From positions 2,553,005 through 2,617,004 of the forward strand of contig NZ_NMUQ01000001.1 of assembly GCF_002233675.1 (NCBI RefSeq): a stretch of DNA of 64,000 nt, in the 5' to 3' direction. Source of the stretch: Paenibacillus herberti. Its GTDB lineage: Bacteria > Bacillota > Bacilli > Paenibacillales > Paenibacillaceae. A model generated the notes under the pieces. It did not search any database. It was not told the DNA's origin and worked only from the letters and a program-made list of their open reading frames with translations. Positions 8,169 to 17,751 of this stretch are shown in pieces. Position 1 is the stretch's first letter. Every line of letters starts with the position of its first letter. The position numbers and the translations under genes were made by a program.

Positions 8169-8986
8169 AGCCTTGTCCCCCCTGCTGTTAGCTCCTGCTC
8201 CGCCTTTTCTTTCCGGAGCTGCAAGTAATCCGACAAATACGGGTAATCACCCCGCAGCAACACAGCAACTGCAATCAAATACTTGCGATTACGCTCAATC
8301 GTCTTGCGTGAGACGCCGCCTAACTCCATCAGCTCTTTGACTGGCAGTCGACGGGACTGGACAAGTACGCCCCACAGGGAATCCTCGGTAGCGAGCTTAA
8401 ACGCGATTCCTTGCAGCAAAATTCGGGAATCCTCATGTTTTGGGGATTTGCCGGCCAGATCCGTAAACTTGATTCCGTAGCCCTCCAGTTCGCTGGCATA
8501 CTCTTCAATTTCCAGACGTCTGTTGTCTGCATCCCGGTCGAGCTGGAAACGAGACACCGCCTGTCTTGTCCAAGCTGTTTGCAGGCCTTCATCCAGCGTC
8601 CCGTCCTGGTTGAGATTCCCGGCGGGCAGCGATTTCCAGTGACGTTTCTCGCGCCGGACATAATCAATTAGCCTACGCCGAATTACGGTTTCCGCAAAGC
8701 TCGTGAAGGAGCGCCCTGATTCCGGTGAAAACTGATGAATCGCTTCATTAAATGCAATCATTGCGATACTGAATTCATCATCGCGGCTTGGATCTATGTA
8801 TCGCTTGCAGAAGCGGCTTGTGGACTTGAGTATAAAAGGCCTATAGTCCTGAATAAGCTGTTCACGCAAGCTTTCATTGCCTTGCTGGATCTTCTCTATG
8901 GTCAGGCCGAGCGGCTTTGCGCCGTCTATGGGCTTCTGCTTGACGCTGAAGCGTCCCAACCATCTTTTGAACAACATCAGCAGCAA
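8165..8986 (-). CDS. sigI: RNA polymerase sigma factor SigI
   Basis: SigI-type sigma factor of about 274 residues, directing RNA polymerase to cell-wall and heat-stress promoters in Bacillus. Region 2 is visible: LIQDYRPFILKSTSRFCKRYIDP is broken by RDDEFSIAMIAFNEAIHQF, then SFTSFAETVIRRRLIDYVRR. The SigI-specific C-terminal helix-turn-helix region reads LPVKELMELGGVSRKTIERN. The start is uncertain. TTG 8986 has GAGG 7 bases upstream and is preferred; ATG 8977 is close behind; an ATG at 9046 lies against the neighbour's terminator with no ribosome site. It is followed by rsgI with a 4-base overlap, the standard sigI-rsgI pair. Confidence 0.9.
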   Translation of the reverse strand: MLLMLFKRWLGRFSVKQKPIDGAKPLGLTIEKIQQGNESLREQLIQDYRPFILKSTSRFCKRYIDPSRDDEFSIAMIAFNEAIHQFSPESGRSFTSFAETVIRRRLIDYVRREKRHWKSLPAGNLNQDGTLDEGLQTAWTRQAVSRFQLDRDADNRRLEIEEYASELEGYGIKFTDLAGKSPKHEDSRILLQGIAFKLATEDSLWGVLVQSRRLPVKELMELGGVSRKTIERNRKYLIAVAVLLRGDYPYLSDYLQLRKEKAEQELTAGGTRL

Positions 8987-9049
8987 AACAGCACCTCGCT
9001 TCCTATACGATTCGCAACCTGTTCTCCATTTGCGGGAGTAAGCCAAAAT

Positions 9050-9079
9050 AAAAAATGCCTCCTGGATCAGGAGGCATCC
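9050..9079 (-). terminator. Terminator of the small zinc-ribbon gene
   Basis: Minus-strand GATGCCTCCTG/CAGGAGGCATT hairpin with a short loop and TTTTTTATTTT. Confidence 0.85.
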
Positions 9080-9085
9080 TAATGG

Positions 9086-9511
9086 CTAACAGAGACCTTC
9101 GGAGGTTCGTTTGGCCTTCAGCTTGTTGCGGCGAGAATTCAATATTCCCAACCTTTTTTTAAGCTCTGCTTCCCAGGTCGAGTCTCCGAGATGTTTGGCA
9201 AATCCAAGCAGATCAAGAGCCATATCGATCTGACTCATAACCACATCCATCGGATCTTCGTTGTCGTGGTTCACGCAATTCTCAAAGAGAGATTTGCCGC
9301 GCTGATCCACATAATCCTGAAAATCAACTTCGGACACTCCGTCTCCATGTGCATATTCAGCTAAAATTTCATATTCGCTCTCTATCATATAATGAATATC
9401 GACACGATGGCAAACCGGACAGAACAAAATGGGGACGTTATGAATGTGAGTCCGATAATGCCTGAGCGTGCCTTTTGTACCGATCATGCTTGCCCCGCAG
9501 CAAAAACTCAT
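9086..9511 (-). CDS. Hypothetical protein with putative zinc-binding Cys pairs
   Basis: 141 residues. The N-terminus holds two Cys pairs, Cys4-Cys5 and CPVC at about 31-34 (SFCCGAS and LFCPVCHRVDIH), typical of a small zinc-ribbon fold. The rest is acidic and helical (DFQDYVDQRG, VVMSQIDMALDLLGFAKHLG), and the tail is basic (RRNKLKAKR). No catalytic motif is visible and the function is unknown. It lies upstream of sigI in the same direction but is separated from it by a strong terminator, so it is its own unit. Confidence 0.7.
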   Translation of the reverse strand: MSFCCGASMIGTKGTLRHYRTHIHNVPILFCPVCHRVDIHYMIESEYEILAEYAHGDGVSEVDFQDYVDQRGKSLFENCVNHDNEDPMDVVMSQIDMALDLLGFAKHLGDSTWEAELKKRLGILNSRRNKLKAKRTSEGLC

Positions 9512-9655
9512 CCCTGGTTCCCTCCTTGTAGAAGCCTATTTGCCACCTTAACCTTACATCTTCCTGAGAGTATATTCGTTGCCAAACTCTCAAATTCCTG
9601 CTTTACCGACTACTCGAACCATCAATCCAAAATATGTAAATTTAAGTTTGTCCAG

Positions 9656-9955
9656 CTAACTGGGCGTAATCTCTGGCCACTGAGGCAGTTCAGGCAGCTC
9701 CGGCGCCGGGTTCGGCGCGATCTCGGGCCGGAACGGCTCAGGGGCAATTTCCGGCTTAGCTGGCTGCTCGATCTCAGGCGACGCAGGTGGCGTTATTTCT
9801 GGCTTGGCCGGTTGCTCGATCTCAGGCGACGCTGGCGGCGTTATTTCTGGCTTGGCCGGTTGCTCGATCTCAGGCGACGCTGGCGGCGTTATTTCTGGCT
9901 TCGGCCCTTCCATGTTCGCTTCTTGCCTTTGTGGATAATCCATTTCTGCATTCAT
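9656..9955 (-). CDS. Proline-rich 16-residue-repeat protein
   Basis: 99 residues, no recognised family. The core is three consecutive copies of PEITPPASPEIEQPAK, with partial copies (PEIAPEPFRPEIAPNPAP) at the C-terminal side, giving an extended acidic/Pro-rich chain. No signal peptide or membrane segment. Support for a real gene is the perfect AGGAGG site 8 bases before the ATG at 9955 and the in-frame repeat conservation. A longer open frame on the other strand is explained by the repeat. Possibly a spore or cytoplasmic scaffold protein; this is only a guess. Confidence 0.65.
   Translation of the reverse strand: MNAEMDYPQRQEANMEGPKPEITPPASPEIEQPAKPEITPPASPEIEQPAKPEITPPASPEIEQPAKPEIAPEPFRPEIAPNPAPELPELPQWPEITPS
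9755..9898. repeat. 48-bp tandem repeat, three units
   Basis: Units at 9755-9802, 9803-9850 and 9851-9898. The last two are identical and the first differs at a few bases. In frame in the proline-rich gene. Confidence 0.9.
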
Positions 9956-10054
9956 CCGGGCAGCCTCCTCTTCCGTTGACTGATTTTCTTATCCTTAACC
10001 AATAGCCAACAGTAAGACACAGGCTGCGCCCGAAAAACACAGAAAAACGGGAAT

Positions 10055-10087
10055 AAGAAAAAGCCAGAGCAGATGCTCTGGCTTGTC
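10055..10087 (-). terminator. Terminator downstream of the peroxiredoxin and repeat array
   Basis: Perfect AAGCCAGAGCA/TGCTCTGGCTT stem (10061-10084) followed on the minus strand by TTTTTCTTATT. Confidence 0.85.
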
Positions 10088-10105
10088 CATTATTTGCTTC
10101 ATTCT

Positions 10106-10371
10106 CATACTAGAAAGATATTCCCATAGGCATCCTTCTCGTATTTCCTCCGCATACGTACACCGTCTAATGGACGGTGGGGCGTATTGCTTGTCATACT
10201 AGAAAGATATTCCCATAGGCATCCTTCTCGTATTTCCTCCGCATACGTACACCGTCTAATGGACGGTGGGGTGTATTGCTTGTCATACTAGAAAGATATT
10301 CCCATAGGCATCCTTCTCGTATTTCCTCCGCATACGTACACCGTCTAATGGACGGTGGGGCGTATTGCTTG
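10106..10371. repeat. 89-bp direct repeat, three adjacent copies
   Basis: Three head-to-tail copies start at 10106, 10195 and 10284. They are nearly identical (one C/T change noted) with no unique spacer between them. Each copy holds a 7-bp hairpin, CACCGTC-TAATG-GACGGTG, and a weaker CGTAT/ATACG pair. On the minus strand each also has a GGAGGAAA sequence before a seven-codon ATG reading frame. The array begins two bases after the peroxiredoxin stop codon. It looks like a dispersed intergenic element amplified locally. Confidence 0.9.
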
Positions 10372-10372
10372 C

Positions 10373-10921
10373 TTATGCAGTTACCAAAGTTTTGTCGCCT
10401 GGTTTCCAGTTCATCGGGCAAAGACCGCCGGATTGCAGAGCCTGGAGAACACGAAGCGTTTCTTCCACGCTACGGCCTACATCATTGTGGTTAACAACTT
10501 GGTATTTGAGCTCGCCTTCTGGATCGATGATGAACAGGCCGCGCAGAGCGATACCTTCGTCTTCGATCAGAACGCCGTAATCACGGGATACTTGTTTCGT
10601 GATGTCAGCAGCAAGCGGGAAGTTCAATTGACCAAGACCGTTGTCGTTTTTCGGCGTATTGATCCAAGCTTTGTGGCTGTGGATGCTGTCGATGCTGACA
10701 CCAAGAATCTCGGAGTTGAGTTTTTTGAACTCTTCAGCTGCGTCGCTGAGAGCAGTAATTTCCGTTGGGCACACGAATGTGAAATCCAGCGGGTAGAAGA
10801 AGAATACAAGCCATTTGCCACGGTAGTCGGAAAGGGATACTTTACCGAACTCTTTACCTTGACCGTCAACTGTCTCCATCGTGAAATCCGGGGCCAAGCG
10901 GCCTACCAAACGTTCTGCCAT
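10373..10921 (-). CDS. Typical 2-Cys peroxiredoxin (AhpC/Prx1 family)
   Basis: Thiol peroxidase reducing hydrogen peroxide and organic peroxides in the cytoplasm; 182 residues. The peroxidatic Cys51 sits in [13 protein letters not shown] and the resolving Cys168 in GGLCPMNW, the typical 2-Cys arrangement. [17 protein letters not shown] is the conserved beta-strand region. No ahpF neighbour is seen, so the electron donor is elsewhere. The ribosome site is a perfect AAGGAGG. A SigA promoter and a PerR-like box lie upstream, in the 15-base gap after leuB and in its flank. The downstream region is an unusual 89-bp repeat array before the terminator. Confidence 0.93.
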   Translation of the reverse strand: MAERLVGRLAPDFTMETVDGQGKEFGKVSLSDYRGKWLVFFFYPLDFTFVCPTEITALSDAAEEFKKLNSEILGVSIDSIHSHKAWINTPKNDNGLGQLNFPLAADITKQVSRDYGVLIEDEGIALRGLFIIDPEGELKYQVVNHNDVGRSVEETLRVLQALQSGGLCPMNWKPGDKTLVTA

Positions 10922-10990
10922 AATACCGAATTACCTCCTTGACGCTTTAAGCGTTCGAATATGCTGTCACCTGTTGTGACGTTCCATGAG

Positions 10991-11042
10991 ATCATATCAT
11001 TTTTCATAGAACAGAGTCAATATTAAATTGAAATGATTATCA
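10991..11042 (-). promoter_or_regulatory. Peroxiredoxin promoter with PerR/Fur-like box
   Basis: Minus strand: TTGACT (11020-11015), 18-base spacer, TATGAT (10996-10991). Just upstream, 11042-11028 reads TGATAATCATTTCAA, matching the PerR consensus TTATAATNATTATAA at 11 of 14 defined positions. PerR or Fur control is inferred. Confidence 0.6.
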
Positions 11043-11056
11043 TCTGACAGTCAAAG

Positions 11057-12139
11057 TTAGATTTTACGGATAGCGTTGACAATCAGCTCACCCATCGCTT
11101 CGGTGCCGATTGCCTTAGACTTGTCAACAGCGATGTCTCCCGTGCGGTGACCCGCGTCGAGCACTTCTTTAACGGCGTCTTCAATCGCTTGAGCTGCATC
11201 GGCATAACCGAACGTAAGGCGGAACATGAGCGCTACGGACAGAACCGTTGCGATGGGATTGGAAATGCCTTGGCCAGCAATGTCAGGCGCAGAGCCATGC
11301 ACGGGTTCGTACAAACCAAAGCTACCTTCGCCAAGCGAAGCCGAGCTCAACATGCCGATTGAGCCAGTAAGCATAGCAGCCTCATCGCTCAAAATATCAC
11401 CGAACATGTTCTCCGTCACGATAACATCAAAGCTCGACGGGCGACGCAGCAGTTGCATCGCACAGTTGTCGACAAGCACATGCTCCAGCTCAACCTCTGG
11501 GTACTCTGGTGCAATCCGGTTCACAACTTCGCGCCATAGGCGGGAGGTCTCAAGTACATTGGCCTTGTCAACGGAAGCGAGGCGCTTGCTACGCGTCATG
11601 GCGATTTCGAACGCTTGACGGACGATGCGCTCAATCTCTTGCACATTGTAAACGCAAGTATCAACCGCTTCCTCTCCGTTTGCTCCCTCGCGACGGAATT
11701 TCTCGCCGAAGTAGATGCCGCCGGTCAGCTCACGCACAACGATCAGATCCGTGCCCTCAAGCACTTCCGGTTTCAGCGTGGATGCATCTTTCAGACAGTC
11801 GAAAACGGTAGCTGGACGGATGTTAGAGAACAAACCGAGCGCCTTGCGGATGCCAAGCAATCCCGTTTCTGGACGCAATTCCTTCGAATTATTGTCCCAT
11901 TTCGGGCCGCCTACTGCTCCAAGCAGGACAGCATCGGCATTCTGACAGATTTCCAACGTTTCTTGCGGCAACGGCGTGCCCTTTTCATCAATTGCGATAC
12001 CACCAAACAGCCCATGCTGGAACTCGAAGTTATACTCATAGAGCTCCTCGATTTTGCGAATGACTTTGATAGCTTCTCCAACAACTTCCGGACCAATACC
12101 GTCACCGGCGATTACAGCGATTTTTTTAGTTTCTGCCAT
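11057..12139 (-). CDS. leuB: 3-isopropylmalate dehydrogenase
   Basis: NAD-dependent oxidative decarboxylation of 3-isopropylmalate in leucine synthesis; 360 residues, normal length. Visible motifs: AVIAGDGIGPEVV at the N-terminus, RELTGGIYFGE (substrate-binding loop and catalytic Tyr), DNCAMQLLRRP, and the magnesium/NAD region NMFGDILSDEAAMLTGSIGMLSSASLG. The ATG at 12139 has GGGAGTG 9 bases upstream; in-frame ATGs further upstream have no ribosome site. It is separated from leuA by a terminator and about 500 bases, and no leuC or leuD follows. It is therefore either its own unit or served by readthrough. Confidence 0.95.
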   Translation of the reverse strand: MAETKKIAVIAGDGIGPEVVGEAIKVIRKIEELYEYNFEFQHGLFGGIAIDEKGTPLPQETLEICQNADAVLLGAVGGPKWDNNSKELRPETGLLGIRKALGLFSNIRPATVFDCLKDASTLKPEVLEGTDLIVVRELTGGIYFGEKFRREGANGEEAVDTCVYNVQEIERIVRQAFEIAMTRSKRLASVDKANVLETSRLWREVVNRIAPEYPEVELEHVLVDNCAMQLLRRPSSFDVIVTENMFGDILSDEAAMLTGSIGMLSSASLGEGSFGLYEPVHGSAPDIAGQGISNPIATVLSVALMFRLTFGYADAAQAIEDAVKEVLDAGHRTGDIAVDKSKAIGTEAMGELIVNAIRKI

Positions 12140-12505
12140 AGTTGAACACTCCCGTCTACATATTCGTTTCGAATGATAATAGCTATCCACAGTTGTACCA
12201 TACTTCCGCTTCAATGCCCAAGATAGGAAAGCTATTGCTCTCATAGGCTGCACCTATAGAGGGCTCAGACTTCAATTCTTTGATGCGAATTTAGCTGTAA
12301 ACTAAGCTCCACAGGATTCGTTAGCGCTACATTGAGCTTCATACGAGCTTCTTGCCAGTCCTAAACAGCTGATTTGTTACAATACATGGAGCTTCACTTC
12401 TACTTCTAAGCTCCTGAGAATTCTGACACTGCATTGAGCTTCAACCTACAGCGGCTCCTAGTCCGGGATGGTCCGAAAGCTCAGAACATCTCCGAAAAAT
12501 AGAAC
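12140..12505. other. Long intergenic region between leuA and leuB with GAGCTT/AAGCTC motifs
   Basis: No gene is seen. The hexamer GAGCTT or its complement AAGCTC occurs about seven times between 12300 and 12485, often as CATTGAGCTTCA or CATGGAGCTTCA, suggesting decayed short repeats. No convincing leuB promoter is seen. Confidence 0.5.
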
Positions 12506-12536
12506 AAAAAAGCATTCGCCGCGGCGAATGCTTTTT
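12506..12536 (-). terminator. Terminator downstream of leuA
   Basis: Perfect AGCATTCGCC/GGCGAATGCT stem flanked by A and T runs on both sides, so active in either direction. It lies about 100 bases past the leuA stop. Confidence 0.85.
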
Positions 12537-12538
12537 GA

Positions 12539-12620
12539 CTCCAGCCTGGTTAATCTTGGCTGGTCTGAAGGGCTCCAGCCTGGTTAATCCAAGCCCGTTC
12601 ATCACGGCCTATTAATCCCG
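12539..12620. repeat. Short imperfect repeats after leuA
   Basis: CTCCAGCCTGGTTAATC occurs at 12539 and again at 12573, and a degenerate CGGCCTATTAATCCC at 12605. Spacing is 32-34 bases. No function is evident. Confidence 0.55.
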
Positions 12621-12634
12621 GCCTGTTCCACAGG

Positions 12635-14179
12635 CTAAATCAGGCTCATTTTATCCCGCCGGCCTGGCGACTTGCGCTTATCGATCAGTCGATTGAGAGC
12701 ATCGACATAGGCGCGAGCGCTTGCCTCAAGAATGTCGGTACTGACTCCGCGACCTTGTGCAGAAGTCTCATCCTGGCGCAGCACGACATGTACCTCGCCG
12801 AGTGCATCTTTGCCCTGGGTAACGGATTTGATGGAGTAGTCCTCCAGCTCGACCGTCTCCGAGGTCACGCTGTCAATCGCGTTGAACAACGCGTCGATCG
12901 AGCCATTTCCTTCGGCCATGCCCTGCAAAACGCCCTTATCAGCCACATTGATCGTGACCGTACCCTTAGGCGTCGAACGGTTGCCGTAATGGACTTCCAC
13001 TGTTTCAAGAGTGTAAATCTCCGGCGTATCAACGAGCTTCTCTTCCAGGATGGCGAGCAGATCGTCGTCGGTGACGTTTTTCTTTCGGTCAGCCAAATCC
13101 TTGAATTTAGCAAACGCTACGTTAAGCGCATCATCGGCCAGCTCATAGCCCAGATCGAGCAGCTTCTCGCGGAAAGCGTGACGGCCGGAATGTTTGCCCA
13201 TGACGAGCTTGGATTCCTTGATGCCGATCGTTTCTGGAGAAATGATCTCGTACGTCGTTTTCTCCTTCAACATGCCATCCTGATGGATGCCCGACTCATG
13301 AGCAAAGGCATTGGCGCCAACAATCGCTTTATTGCCCGGTACGACCATGCCAGTCAGCTTGCTGACAAGGCGGCTTGTGCGCGCAATTTCCTTGAGATGC
13401 AAGCCAGTCTTAGCGCCAAAAAGCGCAGCACGAGTCTCAAGAGCCAGCGCAACCTCTTCGATCGCCGTGTTACCAGCGCGCTCACCGATGCCGTTGATCG
13501 TGCCTTCGATTTGATCGGCTCCGTTCAGGATCGCCGCCAGCGCATTAGCCGTGGCCATGCCCAGATCGTCATGACAGTGTGCACTCAGCTGAATTGTCTC
13601 GATGCCCGGCACATTTTCCTTGAGTGTCTTGAAAATGTTGCCGAACTCAGCCGGAGTCATATAACCGACTGTGTCGGGAATATTGACGACCGTTGCGCCA
13701 GCTTTGATAGCCATCTCCGTAACCTCGCAGAGGAAATCAAGCTCGGTACGGCCAGCATCCTCCGGCGAGAATTCGATTTTGTCGAAGAATTGCTTGGCAT
13801 AACGAATCGCCTTGTCGGCTGTCGCAAGCACCTGCTCCTTCTCCATCTTCAGCTTATGCTTGCGGTGGATTGGCGAAGTCGCGAGGAAAATATGGATGCA
13901 AGGATCAGCAGCATCCTTCAGCGCTTCCCATGCCGCGTCAATGTCGCGCTCCACGGCACGGGCAAGCCCGATGACCGTAGCGGACTTAACCGCTCCAGCA
14001 ACCGCCTGCACGGCAGCCAGATCGCCCGGCGAAGCAGCAGGGAACCCGGCTTCAATCCGATCGACGCCCAGCTTCTCCAGCTGGAGGGCGATTTCCACCT
14101 TTTCTCGGGTATTCAGATTGACCCCCGGCGATTGCTCGCCGTCGCGGAGCGTTGTATCAAAAATATAGATTTTACGCAT
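12635..14179 (-). CDS. leuA: 2-isopropylmalate synthase
   Basis: First committed step of leucine synthesis (acetyl-CoA plus 2-oxoisovalerate); 514 residues, the long leucine-regulated form. The N-terminal DRE-TIM barrel starts [13 protein letters not shown]. The metal ligands are in [17 protein letters not shown], and NGIGERAGN is the conserved substrate loop. The C-terminal half holds the LeuA dimer/allosteric domain (from about residue 360), where leucine feedback acts in the family. It follows ilvC by 93 bases on the same strand and is presumably in the same transcript. The gap contains a weak hairpin with GCGC arms. Confidence 0.96.
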   Translation of the reverse strand: MRKIYIFDTTLRDGEQSPGVNLNTREKVEIALQLEKLGVDRIEAGFPAASPGDLAAVQAVAGAVKSATVIGLARAVERDIDAAWEALKDAADPCIHIFLATSPIHRKHKLKMEKEQVLATADKAIRYAKQFFDKIEFSPEDAGRTELDFLCEVTEMAIKAGATVVNIPDTVGYMTPAEFGNIFKTLKENVPGIETIQLSAHCHDDLGMATANALAAILNGADQIEGTINGIGERAGNTAIEEVALALETRAALFGAKTGLHLKEIARTSRLVSKLTGMVVPGNKAIVGANAFAHESGIHQDGMLKEKTTYEIISPETIGIKESKLVMGKHSGRHAFREKLLDLGYELADDALNVAFAKFKDLADRKKNVTDDDLLAILEEKLVDTPEIYTLETVEVHYGNRSTPKGTVTINVADKGVLQGMAEGNGSIDALFNAIDSVTSETVELEDYSIKSVTQGKDALGEVHVVLRQDETSAQGRGVSTDILEASARAYVDALNRLIDKRKSPGRRDKMSLI

Positions 14180-14272
14180 ACCGACACCTCCATTTCGAGT
14201 TCATGTTGTCAGTTTATGAAGCGACAAACGCGCCTCATTCCTGGAGGAAGAAGCGCGTCGTCCACTAGCAAA

Positions 14273-15377
<1,105 letters not shown>

Positions 15378-15414
15378 AGCGGGCTTTATAAGCTTTATAG
15401 GTAAAAGTTATAGC

Positions 15415-15442
15415 ATTATAGGTGCGTTGTCTAACTTATCAA
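15415..15442 (-). promoter_or_regulatory. Internal SigA promoter for ilvC-leuA
   Basis: Minus strand: TTGATA (15442-15437), 16-base spacer, TATAAT (15420-15415), in the gap after ilvN. The predicted RNA starts near 15408, so the leader holds the long hairpin but not the upstream 11-base arm. Confidence 0.65.
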
Positions 15443-15452
15443 ATAATTCTGA

Positions 15453-15944
15453 CTATGACTTTACAGTGCCACGGTTCATTGCCGTTACTCCCGTGCGGGA
15501 AATCTCGCGAATGCCGTATGGTCGCAGCAGTTCGATCATTGCATCAATCTTTTCAGGTCCGCCGACAACTTGGACAATCAGCGTGCTTGGACCAATATCT
15601 ACGACAGCTGCGCGGAAAGTTTCAACAACACCGAGAATTTCCGGCCGAGCAGATGGATCTGCACTAACCTTGATCAAAGCAAGCTCCCGTTCAACCATTG
15701 GACTAGCGCTAACGTCGACAACTTTGATGACGTCGATGAGCTTATATAGCTGCTTGGATACTTGCTCCAGCAATTTATCGTCTCCGGCAGTCACGATAAC
15801 CATTCGCGAAAGACCCGCTTCCTGGCTGGCTCCTACCGTAATACTCTCAATATTGAATCCACGACGACCGAACAGGCCCGACACTCTCTGCAAAACACCC
15901 GGCTGGTCATTGACCAGAACTGCTATCGTATAGTTGCGATTCAT
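15453..15944 (-). CDS. ilvN: Acetolactate synthase regulatory (small) subunit
   Basis: 163-residue regulatory subunit that activates IlvB and confers valine feedback. The N-terminal ACT domain (IAVLVNDQPGVLQRVSGLFGRRGFN) carries the Asn/Gly residues that bind the effector, and the C-terminal ALS_ss domain continues to TGVTAMNRG. The start codon overlaps the ilvB stop in ATGA, which couples translation and keeps subunit ratios fixed. Also called ilvH in Bacillus. Confidence 0.95.
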   Translation of the reverse strand: MNRNYTIAVLVNDQPGVLQRVSGLFGRRGFNIESITVGASQEAGLSRMVIVTAGDDKLLEQVSKQLYKLIDVIKVVDVSASPMVERELALIKVSADPSARPEILGVVETFRAAVVDIGPSTLIVQVVGGPEKIDAMIELLRPYGIREISRTGVTAMNRGTVKS

Positions 15945-17689
15945 TCTTCATCCCCCATAAGCATGACGTCGATCGTGTTGCCCTGTGTGACCATGGGATA
16001 CACGTTCTCGTGCTTCCGGACGACAAATTCCACAACGGCTGGACCCGGATGCGCGAGCGCTTCCTTCCAAGCTGCTTCCGCTTCTTCCTTGTTTGTTGCC
16101 CGGAAACCTTTGACTCCGTATGCCTCAGCCAGCTTCACAAAATCTGGACTTCCAGCAAGATCAATATGGCTGTACCGGTTGTCGTAAATGATCTCTTGCC
16201 ACTGGCGCACCATTCCGAGCACCTGGTTGTTGATAATAGCCACCTTGACCGGAATATTATTGATGGCACAGATCGCAAGCTCTTGCGCACACATCTGCAT
16301 GCCGCCGTCACCGTTGATGCTTACTACCAATCTATCCGGATTAGCCATCTGAGCACCGATTGCGGACGGGAATCCAAAACCCATCGTACCGAGGCCGCCG
16401 GAAGTGATCCAGGAGCGGGGCTTGTTAAAGCGATAATATTGAGCCGCCCACATCTGATGCTGGCCAACGTCCGTCGTTACGATCGCTTCGCCGTTAGTCG
16501 TCTCGTGAATCATACTAATTACCCACTGAGGCTTTAGTTCTACTTCAGAGTCAACATAACGCAGCGGCTGCTCTTGTTTCCATTGCTGCATCTGCTGTCG
16601 CCATGCATCCGCTCCTGTTGCATATCCAACCTCGGCGTTGATCAGGGCTAGCGTCGTCTTAATGTCACCAACGATTGGAATTTCAGTCGGCACGTTTTTG
16701 CCGATTTCGGCAGGGTCGATGTCGATGTGGACTACTTTAGCCTTTGGCGCAAAACCCTCCAGCTTCATCGTCACCCGGTCATCGAAGCGAGCTCCGATAT
16801 TGATTAGCAGATCGCAATCCTGGATCGCCTTGTTCGACGTATACGTTCCGTGCATGCCTGGCATGCCGAGCCACAGATCGTTAGCGCTTGGAAAAGCTCC
16901 CAAACCGAGCAGCGTCGTCGTAACGGGAATACCCGTTTTGGTGACGAACTCCAAAAGCTCTTCATGACCGCCGGAGTAAACGACCCCGCCGCCTGCCAGT
17001 ATAACCGGACGCTCCGCTTCGCTGATCGCCTTGATCAGCTTGTCGAGCTGCGGCTTGCGTGGTGTTACCGTCGGGTTATAACCGCGGATATTAACTTCCG
17101 TCACCGGTTTGAAAAGCGTCTTCGCCGCAGATACGTCCTTCGGAATATCGATCAGCACCGGGCCTTTGCGTCCGGTATTAGCGATATGGAATGCCTCGTG
17201 GATAACACGCGGCAGATCCTCTACATCACGAACCAGATAGCTGTGTTTCGTGATCGGCATTGTAATACCTGTAATATCCGCTTCTTGGAAGGCGTCCGTA
17301 CCGATGAAGCTGGTTGCAACGTTGCCGGTAATGACAACCAGAGGAACCGAATCCATATAAGCTGTAGCAATTCCCGTTACAAGGTTTGTCGCTCCCGGAC
17401 CCGATGTCGCGATGCAAACGCCAACTTGTCCGGATGCCCTCGCATAACCGTCTGCTGCATGAATTGCCCCCTGCTCGTGGCGGGTAAGCAAATGATTGAA
17501 ATCCTTGAACCCGTGCATCGCATCGTAGATGAACAGTACCGCGCCGCCGGGGTAGCCGAATACACATTCCACACCCTCGAGCACCAGGCTGCGGAGAAGA
17601 ATTTCAGAGCCGCTGACCACTTCCGGCTTCCTCATTCTTTCCATGATTTCTTCTTTGGATCGTTTAACTTCGCCCTGCATAACCATCAT
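15941..17689 (-). CDS. ilvB: Acetolactate synthase catalytic (large) subunit
   Basis: TPP- and FAD-dependent condensation of pyruvate with pyruvate or 2-oxobutyrate; 582 residues. The TPP N-domain has the catalytic Glu context (FGYPGGAVLFIYDAM, then LTRHEQGAIHAADGYAR). The middle FAD-binding domain spans about 215-355. The C-terminal TPP motif is GDGGMQMCAQELA...INNQVLGMV, with the metal ligands. GGGAGG precedes ATG 17689. First gene after the T-box leader, with ilvN overlapping downstream. This is the biosynthetic type, not the catabolic AlsS type, judged from the paired small subunit. Confidence 0.96.
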   Translation of the reverse strand: MMVMQGEVKRSKEEIMERMRKPEVVSGSEILLRSLVLEGVECVFGYPGGAVLFIYDAMHGFKDFNHLLTRHEQGAIHAADGYARASGQVGVCIATSGPGATNLVTGIATAYMDSVPLVVITGNVATSFIGTDAFQEADITGITMPITKHSYLVRDVEDLPRVIHEAFHIANTGRKGPVLIDIPKDVSAAKTLFKPVTEVNIRGYNPTVTPRKPQLDKLIKAISEAERPVILAGGGVVYSGGHEELLEFVTKTGIPVTTTLLGLGAFPSANDLWLGMPGMHGTYTSNKAIQDCDLLINIGARFDDRVTMKLEGFAPKAKVVHIDIDPAEIGKNVPTEIPIVGDIKTTLALINAEVGYATGADAWRQQMQQWKQEQPLRYVDSEVELKPQWVISMIHETTNGEAIVTTDVGQHQMWAAQYYRFNKPRSWITSGGLGTMGFGFPSAIGAQMANPDRLVVSINGDGGMQMCAQELAICAINNIPVKVAIINNQVLGMVRQWQEIIYDNRYSHIDLAGSPDFVKLAEAYGVKGFRATNKEEAEAAWKEALAHPGPAVVEFVVRKHENVYPMVTQGNTIDVMLMGDEE

Positions 17690-17751
17690 GTGTTCCTCCC
17701 TTCGTGACGGCGGCGGTGTCGACGTTCCGCCTTCGCCCTCTATGTGTGAAA

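Noticed and set aside
9392-9979. Arg/Leu-rich plus-strand frame over the proline-rich gene
   Set aside because: Produced by the 48-bp repeat; overlaps two minus-strand genes and has no ribosome site.
10106-10371. CRISPR array
   Set aside because: The 89-bp units abut directly with no unique spacers and no cas genes are near.
10194-10421. 75-codon minus-strand frame over the 89-bp repeats
   Set aside because: Reads through the repeat and into the peroxiredoxin gene in another frame; repeat-derived.
14220-14270. Terminator between ilvC and leuA
   Set aside because: GCGC arms pair weakly and no U run follows; more likely the two genes share a transcript.
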